A stretch of DNA of 64,000 nucleotides from Peribacillus cavernae. GTDB lineage: Bacteria > Bacillota > Bacilli > Bacillales > DSM-1321. Both the position numbers and the translations under genes were made by a program. Positions 8,265 to 16,493 of this stretch are shown here, in pieces. Below the pieces are notes generated by a model that saw only the letters and a list, made by a program, of their open reading frames with translations, was not told where the DNA came from and did not search any database. Location: assembly GCF_003989135.1 (NCBI RefSeq), contig NZ_RYZZ01000006.1, positions 62,001 to 126,000 on the forward strand. The letters run 5' to 3'. The stretch's first letter is position 1. Each line of letters opens with the position of its first letter.

Positions 8265-9608
8265 ATGTCCAATTCGGCACATTCAGAGGTTGTTCCTGGC
8301 TTGCCTGATCAGAAAGCTAATAACCGCCAAATCGTATCTGCTACAACTGCATCACTTTTAGGATGGTCCTTTGATCTGTACGACCTTTTTATTCTGTTGT
8401 ATGTAACGCCTACCATTGGGGCCTTATTTTTTCCTAGCAGTAACCCGACCCTTTCTCTGGCCGCAGTTTACGCCTCCTTCGCGGTGACATTGCTTATGCG
8501 TCCGCTCGGTTCCGCAATATTTGGGTCCTATGCCGATAAAAACGGAAGAAAAAAAGCGATGACAGTTGCGATAGTCGGAGTCGGTTTAAGCACCGCAACT
8601 TTCGGGCTTTTGCCTACGGTGCCGCAAATTGGCGTGTTTGCTGCCGTAATCTTCTTACTTTTACGTATGGTTCAAGGGATATTTGTTGGCGGTGTAGTTG
8701 CCTCTACCCATACGATTGGTACGGAATCGGCTCCTCAAAAATGGCGTGGTCTCATGTCTGGTCTTATCGGTGGTGGCGGCGCAGGATTAGGAGCTTTGTT
8801 CGCTTCTATCACTTTTACAGTCGTTTCCGCTTTTTTTCCTGGAGAAGCATTTAGCGAATGGGGATGGAGAGTCATGTTTTTCACAGGAATTATCGGATCG
8901 ATCGCCGGTCTCTTTGTCTTCCGATCACTCGATGAATCTCCTTTATGGAAGGAACTAAAGAAGGAAGATAAAGGAAAGGTTCATAATGACACAATAGAAC
9001 AAAGACCGATTAAAACCTTGTTCACATCCTATTTTGGTGTGTTAATGGTTAACCTCATGATTGTTATTGGCGGCGGCTCTGGCTATTATCTCACAGCTGG
9101 TTTTATTCCGACTTTCCTAGATGTCATTAATAATGTATCACCCGGGGTTAAGTCAGGAGTTCTAATAGCTTCAAGTATTGCTACCATTGTATCAGCGTTG
9201 ATTGTCGGGCATTTAAGTGAAATTATTGGAAGGAAGAAAACCTTTTTGGGGGTCGGTTTATTAAATATCATAGGGCTTCCATTCTTTTACCTGGCATTAG
9301 GTGATGCTACCACTACAGCTTCGATTTACTTCTATACCATTTGCGTAGTGTTTTTAGGAAATGCTGCTTATGCTCCCGTTTTGATCTTTCTTAATGAACG
9401 TTTTCCCACTTCGATTCGCTCAACCGGCACTGGACTTTCTTGGAACATGGGATTTGCAGTTGGTGGAATGATGCCAACCTTTGTAACCCTGGCGAGCGGT
9501 TCGATTGAAAATATCCCGCAGACACTAATGTATTTTTTCATTGCTATCTTCCTCCTTTATATTGTTGGAAGCATTATCATACCGGAAACGAAAGGCAATT
9601 TGAAATAA
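8265..9608 (+). CDS. MFS transporter (aromatic/organic acid:H+ symporter type)
   Basis: A 447-residue protein with about 12 hydrophobic helices. The loop between helices 2 and 3 carries GSYADKNGRKKAM, the MFS signature, and helix 1 begins LGWSFDLYDLF, as in metabolite:H+ and aromatic acid:H+ symporters. RBS GGAGGAAAAA. It precedes a catabolic set (ALDH, Fe-ADH, R2-like oxidase, UbiD, UbiX), so it probably imports the acid or a related compound that these enzymes use. A terminator-like hairpin separates it from the ALDH, so it may also be transcribed alone. Confidence 0.85.
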   Translation: MSNSAHSEVVPGLPDQKANNRQIVSATTASLLGWSFDLYDLFILLYVTPTIGALFFPSSNPTLSLAAVYASFAVTLLMRPLGSAIFGSYADKNGRKKAMTVAIVGVGLSTATFGLLPTVPQIGVFAAVIFLLLRMVQGIFVGGVVASTHTIGTESAPQKWRGLMSGLIGGGGAGLGALFASITFTVVSAFFPGEAFSEWGWRVMFFTGIIGSIAGLFVFRSLDESPLWKELKKEDKGKVHNDTIEQRPIKTLFTSYFGVLMVNLMIVIGGGSGYYLTAGFIPTFLDVINNVSPGVKSGVLIASSIATIVSALIVGHLSEIIGRKKTFLGVGLLNIIGLPFFYLALGDATTTASIYFYTICVVFLGNAAYAPVLIFLNERFPTSIRSTGTGLSWNMGFAVGGMMPTFVTLASGSIENIPQTLMYFFIAIFLLYIVGSIIIPETKGNLK

Positions 9609-9631
9609 GAAAACCGTCTTGGAAAAGGAAA

Positions 9632-9661
9632 GGGGAATACTCTGCTTTCCCCCTCTTTTTG
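9632..9661 (+). terminator. Terminator-like hairpin between MFS and ALDH genes
   Basis: GGGGAA pairs with TTCCCC across a 9-base loop, extended imperfectly, and is followed by CTCTTTTT. It probably gives partial termination inside the gene group. Confidence 0.55.
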
Positions 9662-9696
9662 AAAAAATAGCTTTATAAAATAGGAGGAGAGATAAA

Positions 9697-11163
9697 ATGT
9701 CAATAGCCGTAAACAAAAAAACTCCGATTTATTACAATTATATTGGAGGTGAATGGGTAGAATCTTCGTCTAAAGAGTGGATTGAATCGTACAATCCTGC
9801 AACTAGTGAATTAATAAGCTATTCCCAGAAATCGAATTTGAAAGATGTTACGGAAACGATTGATGCAGTTCACCATTCATTTCTTCATAATGATTGGTCA
9901 GTTAATCCCAAACGCCGGTATGAAGCGTTACTTGGTTTGGCCGGGAAGATGACGGAAAAATCGGAGGATTTATCTCGGATTCTCACGGAGGAACAAGGAA
10001 AAACCATTCGTGAATCAAGAATAGAAATCTCCAACTGTATAGATACGCTAAAATATTTTGCCGGCGCTGCCCGGACGGTGTTTGGCCGTTCAATCCAATT
10101 AGAACCGAACAATTTTGGAGTAATCGTAAAAGAACCAATCGGTGTCATAGGAATCATTTCACCTTGGAACTGGCCGGCGCTTCTTATGATTCGGGAACTT
10201 GCACCAGCGCTTGCTGCGGGGAATGGTGTCATTGTCAAACCAGCCAGTTTGACTCCTTCAATATCAGTAGAAATCTTTAAGCTCATTGACGAGATCCCTG
10301 AATTTCCAAAAGGGATTGTCAGCATTGTCACGGGCCCGGGAAGCTCCATTGGGGCGGCAATGGCGACAAGTGAAAAAATTGATATGATCAGCTTTACCGG
10401 AGATACATCAACTGGAAAAGCCATCATGGAAATGGGAGCCAGCAATATTAAAAAAGTGGCTTTAGAGCTTGGGGGCAAATCACCCAACGTTGTTTTTGCC
10501 GATGCAAACCTGGACAAGGCGGTTCCGCTCATTGGTCGCTCCATCTTTATTTCTGCAGGGCAAATTTGCATGGCAGGTTCAAGAGTATTAATTCATGAAT
10601 CTATTAAAGATGAGGTGGTAGCTCGTTTGAAACATTACGCAGAAGGATTACGGGTTGAAAATGGCATTTTAGAAACGGCTGATATGGGACCACTGGCCTC
10701 GCAAAGCCAGCTTGATATTGTTCAAGAGTACTGTGAAATTGGCAAACAAGAAGGGAAGATCATTACAGGCGGCTATCGGTTAACAGGAGGAGAATACGAT
10801 AAAGGATATTATTTCAGCCCGACGATTATTGATGATCTTTCTGCCGACTGCCGGGTGACACGGGAAGAAATTTTTGGACCAGTACTTGCTGTACAAACTT
10901 TTTCCAGCGATGAGGAAGCACTTGAAATGGCCAATGACAGTGATTTTGGATTATCAGCAGGAGTCTGGACGGCCGATTTAAATCGCTCCATGAAAATGTC
11001 GAGGGGTATTAAAGCCGGAACGGTTTGGATTAATACGTATAATAAAAATTTCCCCGAGGCAGAATTTGGTGGGTATAAGCAGAGTGGTCTGGGACGAACT
11101 CGAGGAATCGATGGATTGATGGAATACTGTGAAACCAAACACATCCACATAGAAACGGATTAA
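9697..11163 (+). CDS. NAD(P)-dependent aldehyde dehydrogenase
   Basis: A 488-residue protein of the classic ALDH family. The general-base glutamate is in LELGGKSPN (Glu257) and the catalytic cysteine in GQICMAGSR (Cys291); the NAD-binding FTGDTSTG loop is at about 233. RBS AGGAGGAGAG. It oxidises an aldehyde to the acid. It is followed 17 bases later by an iron-type alcohol dehydrogenase, giving an alcohol to aldehyde to acid pair. A paralogous pair in the opposite gene order lies at 44647-47388. Confidence 0.92.
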   Translation: MSIAVNKKTPIYYNYIGGEWVESSSKEWIESYNPATSELISYSQKSNLKDVTETIDAVHHSFLHNDWSVNPKRRYEALLGLAGKMTEKSEDLSRILTEEQGKTIRESRIEISNCIDTLKYFAGAARTVFGRSIQLEPNNFGVIVKEPIGVIGIISPWNWPALLMIRELAPALAAGNGVIVKPASLTPSISVEIFKLIDEIPEFPKGIVSIVTGPGSSIGAAMATSEKIDMISFTGDTSTGKAIMEMGASNIKKVALELGGKSPNVVFADANLDKAVPLIGRSIFISAGQICMAGSRVLIHESIKDEVVARLKHYAEGLRVENGILETADMGPLASQSQLDIVQEYCEIGKQEGKIITGGYRLTGGEYDKGYYFSPTIIDDLSADCRVTREEIFGPVLAVQTFSSDEEALEMANDSDFGLSAGVWTADLNRSMKMSRGIKAGTVWINTYNKNFPEAEFGGYKQSGLGRTRGIDGLMEYCETKHIHIETD

Positions 11164-11180
11164 AGGAAGGAGAGAACTCG

Positions 11181-12359
11181 ATGAGTACTAGTAGCACAAC
11201 ACAAGCAACCGATTTTGAATTTTCATTCCATCTGCCTACTTTAATTGAATTTGGATTTGGCAAAGCGTCACACCTTGGAGAGAGGCTTCTCCAATTAGGG
11301 GTGAATAAAGTATTTTTGGTTAGTGATAGGGGTGTGGAAACTGCAGGCCTTCTCGACAACATGACTGAATCAATGCAAGAGGCAAAAATTCATTATGATT
11401 TTTATCTGGAAGTTGAGCCAGACCCAGGCCTGGAAACGATCGATAAGGGTGCAGAAATATTTAAAGCAAATGCCTATGATTGCATCGTGGCTGTTGGCGG
11501 AGGCAGTGCCATTGATACGGCAAAGGGAATACGTGTAGTTGCAAGTAAAGGTGGAAGTATTGGGGATTATGCGGGTGTCGATAAAATTGATAAGGCACTC
11601 AGTATCCCTCTCGTGGCAATCCCGACAACTTCTGGTACAGGAAGTGAAGTAACCATTTTTGGTGTTTACTCTGATTGGGACAAAAACGTAAAGGTGACCG
11701 TTACCAGCCAGCATATGGCACCGACCATTGCGTTTGTCGACCCTGCACTAACCATGAAATTACCACCAAAAATGACTGCTGCTTCTGGGATAGATGCCCT
11801 GGCACACGGAATTGAAACTTATTTTTCACTAAGGTCCCGTCCCGCTTCAGCATCTCTAGCGATAGAAGCAATAGCAACAGTAAGTTCTCACCTAATCAGA
11901 GCAGTTCATAACAGTGAAGATGAAGAAGCAAGGATTGGGATGTCCCACGGAAGCTTATTGGCAGGGATGGCTTTTAATAATGGCTTTCTTGGGCTTACTC
12001 ATGCAATTGGCAGTGCGCTTTCCGGCCATTGCCACGTTCCCCATGGAGTCGCTATCGGGTTGCTTTTGCCGCATGTGGTTGAATTTAATGCAGTCACCCG
12101 CCCGGATAAAGCTGCTAAAATTGCAGAATTATTAGGAGTTAATGAGAGTCAGGAAGATCAATTAGCAAGGCAAGCTGCGTTTGCTGTGGCAAAATTGGTC
12201 AAGGATATTGGACTACCAACCCAACTCAGGGAAGTGAATGTTCCAGAAACGAAGCTTACTGATATCGCGAGAGACTCATTTAAAAGCGGGATGATGAAAT
12301 TTAATCCCCGTCAGCCTAGTGAAGCAGAAGTGCTAGAGCTATTAAAGAGAGTGTATTGA
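11181..12359 (+). CDS. Iron-containing (group III) alcohol dehydrogenase
   Basis: A 392-residue protein. It has the NAD-binding GGGSAIDTAKG segment, PTTSGTGSEVT, and the metal-binding aspartate and histidines in GIDALAHGIETY and THAIGSALSGHCHVPHG. These enzymes interconvert alcohols and aldehydes with NAD(P). RBS AAGGAAGGAGAG. It lies between the aldehyde dehydrogenase and the R2-like oxidase, so it may act on an alcohol formed or used by those enzymes. Confidence 0.92.
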   Translation: MSTSSTTQATDFEFSFHLPTLIEFGFGKASHLGERLLQLGVNKVFLVSDRGVETAGLLDNMTESMQEAKIHYDFYLEVEPDPGLETIDKGAEIFKANAYDCIVAVGGGSAIDTAKGIRVVASKGGSIGDYAGVDKIDKALSIPLVAIPTTSGTGSEVTIFGVYSDWDKNVKVTVTSQHMAPTIAFVDPALTMKLPPKMTAASGIDALAHGIETYFSLRSRPASASLAIEAIATVSSHLIRAVHNSEDEEARIGMSHGSLLAGMAFNNGFLGLTHAIGSALSGHCHVPHGVAIGLLLPHVVEFNAVTRPDKAAKIAELLGVNESQEDQLARQAAFAVAKLVKDIGLPTQLREVNVPETKLTDIARDSFKSGMMKFNPRQPSEAEVLELLKRVY

Positions 12360-12388
12360 TAAAAAATTGAATGCGGGAGGAATTTTGT

Positions 12389-13219
12389 ATGAGTGAAGAA
12401 TTGATTCCTAGTCTGGATAAAAGTACATCTGAAGTAGCATGGAATTTGTATCGAAAGGCTATCCGAAAAGGTACTTGGGATCCAGCCGCAATTGACCTTA
12501 GTCAAGACAAGGCGGATTTTGAATCGCTTGATGGCGATTTGAAAGGGTACCTGATCCATTTTTGTACAGGGTTTCTTGATGCCGAAGAGAACGTAGCCTT
12601 AAAATTTTGTCCCTGGATTATGCTGGGTTCCACGACAGAGGAACAAGCTTTTCTCAGTACGCAATTATTGGAGGAATTTAAGCACACAGAATTTTTTATG
12701 CGTTATTTTAGCGAAGTTCTGGGCCGTGAACGAATTCGAGGTGTAAAAAATACGGTTCAACAAAAACTTGACGAAAGAGCCAAACAGATGCTGGATGCTT
12801 TGGAAGCCGGGCCGGAAGAAAGGGAAGCCGCGTTAGTTGAAGGACTCACACACTATCAAGGAATTATTGAAGGCGTTCAGGCAATGACAGGATATGACGT
12901 TTTTCAAGCTGTTTACGGTAACAGAGGCTTGTTCCCTGGTCTTGCTGAAGGATTTGCCAGGATAAAAGAGGATGAAGGACGTCATGTCGGTTTCGGCTTG
13001 CGCATGTTAAAACTTCTGGCCCGAAACCCAAAACACGCCAAGAGAATCCGGGCCATTTACGATGAATATCTTCCATTTATACTTATTCGTTATGACCAGC
13101 CTGTTATCGTGGACGGACGTGAAATACCAACACCACCTGAGGTAAACGGACGTGAAAGATTGACAAAATTATTCGACCGGCGTCTGAAAGATATATTTGG
13201 CAGTTTGGTAAACAATTAG
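12389..13219 (+). CDS. R2-like ligand-binding oxidase (R2lox-type diiron/Mn-Fe protein)
   Basis: The RBS GGGAGG fits ATG 12389 rather than the in-frame ATG 12371, giving 276 residues. Aligned from memory against the Geobacillus R2lox protein, all six expected metal ligands are present: Glu66, Glu96, His99, Glu161, Glu196 and His199 (motifs EENV, EEFKH, IIEG and DEGRH). Val69 and Tyr156 correspond to the residues that form the Val-Tyr ether cross-link known from R2lox. R2lox proteins bind a long-chain ligand beside a Mn/Fe centre and do two-electron oxidation chemistry, but their cellular role is unknown. Here the gene lies 29 bases after Fe-ADH and 11 bases before ubiD, a tight operon. Assignment to R2lox rather than another ferritin-like oxidase is an inference from these residues. 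Confidence 0.82.
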   Translation: MSEELIPSLDKSTSEVAWNLYRKAIRKGTWDPAAIDLSQDKADFESLDGDLKGYLIHFCTGFLDAEENVALKFCPWIMLGSTTEEQAFLSTQLLEEFKHTEFFMRYFSEVLGRERIRGVKNTVQQKLDERAKQMLDALEAGPEEREAALVEGLTHYQGIIEGVQAMTGYDVFQAVYGNRGLFPGLAEGFARIKEDEGRHVGFGLRMLKLLARNPKHAKRIRAIYDEYLPFILIRYDQPVIVDGREIPTPPEVNGRERLTKLFDRRLKDIFGSLVNN

Positions 13220-13230
13220 GAGGTCACTTT

Positions 13231-14622
13231 ATGAGAGCAAAATCATTTCGTAGCTGGCTGCAATACTTGCAAAAAACCGACAGACTGGCAGTCATAGATA
13301 AAGAGGTCAGCCTGCAATTCGAAGTGGCTGCTGCCACAAAGAAGCTTGATGGAATAAAAGCGTCCTATTTTACTAATGTAGAGGAATATGAGATTCCGGT
13401 TGTTTCAGGAATCTGTTCTACCCGCGAACAATTTGCGGAAGCGCTAGAAACGGATCAATACGCTATTTTATCGAAATTTTCAGAGGCGGTCTCTGCTCCT
13501 GTCGAATGCCGCCATGTTGAAAAAAGGCAAGCACCGGTTAAAGAAAATATCATTCTCAATGATATAAATTTAGATCTATTCCCAATACCTGTTCACCATG
13601 AAAAGGATTCTGGTAAATATATTACAGCCGGTCTCTTTATCGTCCGTGATCCGGTGACGAGGAAGCAAAATGTTTCCATTCACCGTCTTCAGATATCAGG
13701 CAAGGACAAATTAGGTGTATTACTTCTCCCTCGACACACATTCCATTTATATAAACAAGCAGAGGAAGCAGGCAGACCGCTTGAATGCGCTATTGCCATC
13801 GGAGTAGACCCGATTACTCTTCTAGCATCTCAAGCGAGTACACCTTTTGGGGTGGATGAACTGGAAATAGCCAGTGCTCTTCGCGAAGAACCGCTTGAAG
13901 TGGTTAGATGTGAAACTGTTGACATTGATGTTCCTGCCTGCGCGGAGATTGTTTTAGAAGGAAAAATTTTGCCTAAGGTACGTGAACCGGAAGGCCCTTT
14001 CGGTGAATTCCCAAAATATTATGGCCCACGCGGTGAAAAAGAAGTCGTTCAAATAACAGGTATTACTCACCGCAATAACCCAATTTTCTATACCATTGTA
14101 CCGGCTGGTTACGAACATTTGCTGCTAGGCGGCATACCACGGGAAGCGAGTCTCATTCAAACTGTGCGTCAAACGGTCCCAACTGTAAAGGCGGTACATA
14201 TGAGCCCGGGAGGAACGTGCAGGTATCATGCAATCATTTCTATTAAAAAACGGAACGAAGGGGAGGGAAAGAATGCAATTATCGCGGCACTTGCCAACAG
14301 CTTTGATATCAAACACGTAGTCGTTGTCGATGAAGAGGTTGATATCTTTAATACGGAAGAAGTCGAGTGGGCGATTGCCACCCGCTTTCAGGCGGATAAG
14401 GATTTGCTGGTGATACATGGGACTCAGGGGTCAAAGCTCGATCCTTCCACTGATGATGGATACGGCTCCAAAATGGGGTTTGATTGTACTGTTCCTTTAA
14501 ATAGCGAACCTATGCGATATAAACGCATTTATATCCCCGGTTTTGATGATATGAACATTCATGATTATATAAACCGGAATTCTAACGGATTAAAACGAGA
14601 GCATCTGGAAAAAGGAAAATAA
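13231..14622 (+). CDS. UbiD-family prenylated-FMN decarboxylase
   Basis: A 463-residue protein with the UbiD catalytic set: Arg152 in SIHRLQ, and Glu254 and Glu259 in EPEGPFGE, the Arg-Glu-Glu network that works with prenylated FMN. UbiD enzymes reversibly decarboxylate aromatic or alpha,beta-unsaturated acids. RBS TAGGAGGTCAC, 11 bases after the R2-like oxidase gene. The UbiX partner that makes prenyl-FMN is 33 bases downstream. Related Bacillus enzymes (BsdC/YclC) act on phenolic acids; the substrate here is not determined. Confidence 0.92.
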   Translation: MRAKSFRSWLQYLQKTDRLAVIDKEVSLQFEVAAATKKLDGIKASYFTNVEEYEIPVVSGICSTREQFAEALETDQYAILSKFSEAVSAPVECRHVEKRQAPVKENIILNDINLDLFPIPVHHEKDSGKYITAGLFIVRDPVTRKQNVSIHRLQISGKDKLGVLLLPRHTFHLYKQAEEAGRPLECAIAIGVDPITLLASQASTPFGVDELEIASALREEPLEVVRCETVDIDVPACAEIVLEGKILPKVREPEGPFGEFPKYYGPRGEKEVVQITGITHRNNPIFYTIVPAGYEHLLLGGIPREASLIQTVRQTVPTVKAVHMSPGGTCRYHAIISIKKRNEGEGKNAIIAALANSFDIKHVVVVDEEVDIFNTEEVEWAIATRFQADKDLLVIHGTQGSKLDPSTDDGYGSKMGFDCTVPLNSEPMRYKRIYIPGFDDMNIHDYINRNSNGLKREHLEKGK

Positions 14623-14655
14623 GTGAAATTCAACACTCTGGAATGGAGGATATAA

Positions 14656-15225
14656 ATGAAAGTGGTCGTAGGAATATCGGGAGCAAGCGGAGCTATTTAT
14701 GGGATCCGTTTACTTGAGGCATTGAAGCAAGTTGAAATTGAAAGTCACCTGGTGTTGAGCGATACGGCGAGAATAACTATTGAATATGAGACTAACTACA
14801 AGGTGGAAGATGTAATAGGGATGGCTACAATGGTCTATGAAAATAGGAATTTGGCTGCAGCGATCTCAAGCGGTTCTTTCAAAGTGGATGGCATGATCGT
14901 TGCACCATGTTCCATTAAGACCCTATCCGGAATTGCTAACAGCTACAATAATGATCTTCTTACTCGGGCGGCAGACGTTACATTGAAAGAGCGAAGAAAA
15001 TTAGTACTGATGGTTCGTGAGACCCCGCTCCATCTCGGCCACCTAAACCATATGACGGCAGTGACACAAATGGGAGGGATTATCCTGCCACCTGTACCAT
15101 CCTTTTACCACCTGCCAATAACACTTGATGATATTGTTAACCACACTGTACAAAAAGCCCTGGACCAGCTTGGAATCGAGGCTAATCTGTTTAATAGATG
15201 GGACGGCATAGAACAAAGGATATAA
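14656..15225 (+). CDS. ubiX: UbiX-family flavin prenyltransferase
   Basis: A 189-residue protein beginning MKVVVGISGASGAIYG, with the glycine/serine FMN phosphate loop at residues 6-12, followed by VAPCSIKTLSGIANSYNNDL and LVLMVRETPL, which are hallmarks of UbiX/Pad1. It prenylates FMN with dimethylallyl phosphate to make the UbiD cofactor. RBS ATGGAGGAT. It is the last full-length gene of the MFS-ALDH-ADH-R2lox-UbiD group. Confidence 0.92.
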   Translation: MKVVVGISGASGAIYGIRLLEALKQVEIESHLVLSDTARITIEYETNYKVEDVIGMATMVYENRNLAAAISSGSFKVDGMIVAPCSIKTLSGIANSYNNDLLTRAADVTLKERRKLVLMVRETPLHLGHLNHMTAVTQMGGIILPPVPSFYHLPITLDDIVNHTVQKALDQLGIEANLFNRWDGIEQRI

Positions 15226-15266
15226 GAAATAATCAAACTTGATTGTCTCATACGAGGAGGGTTCAA

Positions 15267-15368
15267 ATGAAAATAAAACGATTAAGAATCCGATTTTTGG
15301 TTCTACTCACTATTATTCTATCGGTAGTGGGATGTTCCTCCGCCTTCTACCGAGTGACTTTTTCATAA
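15267..15368 (+). CDS. Very small predicted lipoprotein or lipoprotein stub (33 residues)
   Basis: A strong RBS (GAGGAGGG) precedes an ATG that opens a 33-codon frame: a basic N-terminus (MKIKRLRIRF), a hydrophobic run, and a lipobox-like LSVVGC with cysteine at residue 23, then only ten more residues. It ends 12 bases before a strong terminator. It could be a genuine micro-lipoprotein or the 5' stub of a larger lipoprotein gene (for example a transport binding protein) whose body was deleted. Confidence 0.5.
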   Translation: MKIKRLRIRFLVLLTIILSVVGCSSAFYRVTFS

Positions 15369-15380
15369 TTGGATTATAAA

Positions 15381-15413
15381 GAGGAAATACTTTACAGTGT
15401 TTCCTCCTTTTCT
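15381..15413 (+). terminator. Intrinsic terminator after ubiX and the small ORF
   Basis: An 11-bp stem with one GU pair (GAGGAAATACT with AGTGTTTCCTC), a 4-base loop, then CTTTTC. It closes the R2lox-UbiD operon. Confidence 0.85.
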
Positions 15414-15881
15414 TGTTGGGGCGTCAGGAAAACGCGGATATACAACGATAATAGACTTCTTCTCCGTTAAGAAAAGAACAGAATATATATGTTAAATTTT
15501 TGTAACTACTTAGGTCAGTGGAAATATAGTCGAAAAGGTCGATTATTGTTGCCGGAATATTCTTTACACGTTTAATACTATTATGGTACTTTTACATTAT
15601 AATTTATTACTAATTATTGCGTGACGTATATAATATGACTTATCATTTTCCCGTCATTATTTTAAGTTATAAAAAGGTTTTACTTCAGGAATCGTTTTTT
15701 TGACAGAGAGCAGTATGGTGTGGCGACCCATGATACTTATCTCATAAAATACTTTCAACCCTTTATCTCCCTTGCGCTGCTGGATAAAGGGTTTTCTCAT
15801 CTTTTTAACGTTCAAAGTGTTGGCCAATCTGATTAAATCCAGGGATACTAGTTTACTCAATGAAAGAAAGGAGAGACCGAT
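15414..15881. other. Gene-free stretch with one hairpin
   Basis: AT-rich spacer between the UbiX and paa groups. The only clear structure is an 11-bp inverted repeat (AACCCTTTATC at 15757-15767 with GATAAAGGGTT at 15783-15793) followed by TTTTC, which could act as a terminator or leader hairpin before the thioesterase gene. I see no convincing gene on either strand. Confidence 0.5.
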
Positions 15882-16343
15882 ATGCCACCAAATATGAATG
15901 ACCAGGAAGTCCACCAAAAATATTACCAGCAAATCTTTGAAACGCTTGAACAGGAACCGTTTGCCCAATTTCTCGGTATGAAATTGATCGAGTTGGGGGA
16001 AGGTACTGCAACTGCAGAGTTAGACGTAAAGGACCATATGCTGAACTCGCATGGCACAGTTCATGGAGCGATTATATTTTCTTTAGCTGATTATGTTTTT
16101 GCGGCGGCGAGCAATTCTTATGGAAAAACTTCGGTGGGGGTATCTACAAATGTTAGCTTTATGGCGCCAGGAAAGTTAGGTTCTCGCCTAACAGCAAAAG
16201 CTGTTGAAGAAAAACGAAACAAGCGTATGGCTTGGTACAAAATTAGAGTCGAGAGTGAAGGAGAACTTTTAGCTACTATGGAAGCATTGGTTTATCGCAA
16301 AGACCAGTATTTTGTTCCAGTAGAAGAGTTGAAGATTAAGTAA
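15882..16343 (+). CDS. paaI: PaaI-type hotdog-fold thioesterase
   Basis: A 153-residue protein with the PaaI signature NSHGTVHGAIIFSLADYVFA at about 48-67. PaaI releases CoA from stalled hydroxylated or ring-opened phenylacetyl-CoA intermediates, preventing CoA depletion. RBS AAAGGAGAGA. It precedes paaK by 150 bases, and the spacer holds a cre-like site, so paaK onward may have its own promoter. Confidence 0.88.
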   Translation: MPPNMNDQEVHQKYYQQIFETLEQEPFAQFLGMKLIELGEGTATAELDVKDHMLNSHGTVHGAIIFSLADYVFAAASNSYGKTSVGVSTNVSFMAPGKLGSRLTAKAVEEKRNKRMAWYKIRVESEGELLATMEALVYRKDQYFVPVEELKIK

Positions 16344-16455
16344 ATAAATATTCAGAAAATATTTACAAATTCACAGGGCTGTGTTAATTTATTTTTATAA
16401 CAATATTTTAGATTGCGGTGAATTTTCGTTATACTATTATTTTTAAATTTTATGA

Positions 16456-16469
16456 TGTAAGCGCTTTAC
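16456..16469. promoter_or_regulatory. Candidate cre-like site upstream of paaK
   Basis: TGTAAGCGCTTTAC matches the cre consensus at 12 of 14 positions and has an almost perfectly symmetrical core, GTAAGCGCTTTAC. It lies 25 bases upstream of the paaK start codon, a location where CcpA would block initiation or early elongation. Confidence 0.45.
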
Positions 16470-16493
16470 CATGAGGCGAGGAGGTTTTTCATT

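Noticed and set aside
9885-10571. 228-codon open frame on the minus strand
   Set aside because: It lies wholly inside the aldehyde dehydrogenase gene on the other strand, has no RBS and no recognisable motif; it is a codon-bias shadow.
15657-15968. 103-codon minus-strand frame overlapping the start of the thioesterase gene
   Set aside because: No RBS, low-complexity hydrophobic content and overlap with the promoter region of a solid gene.
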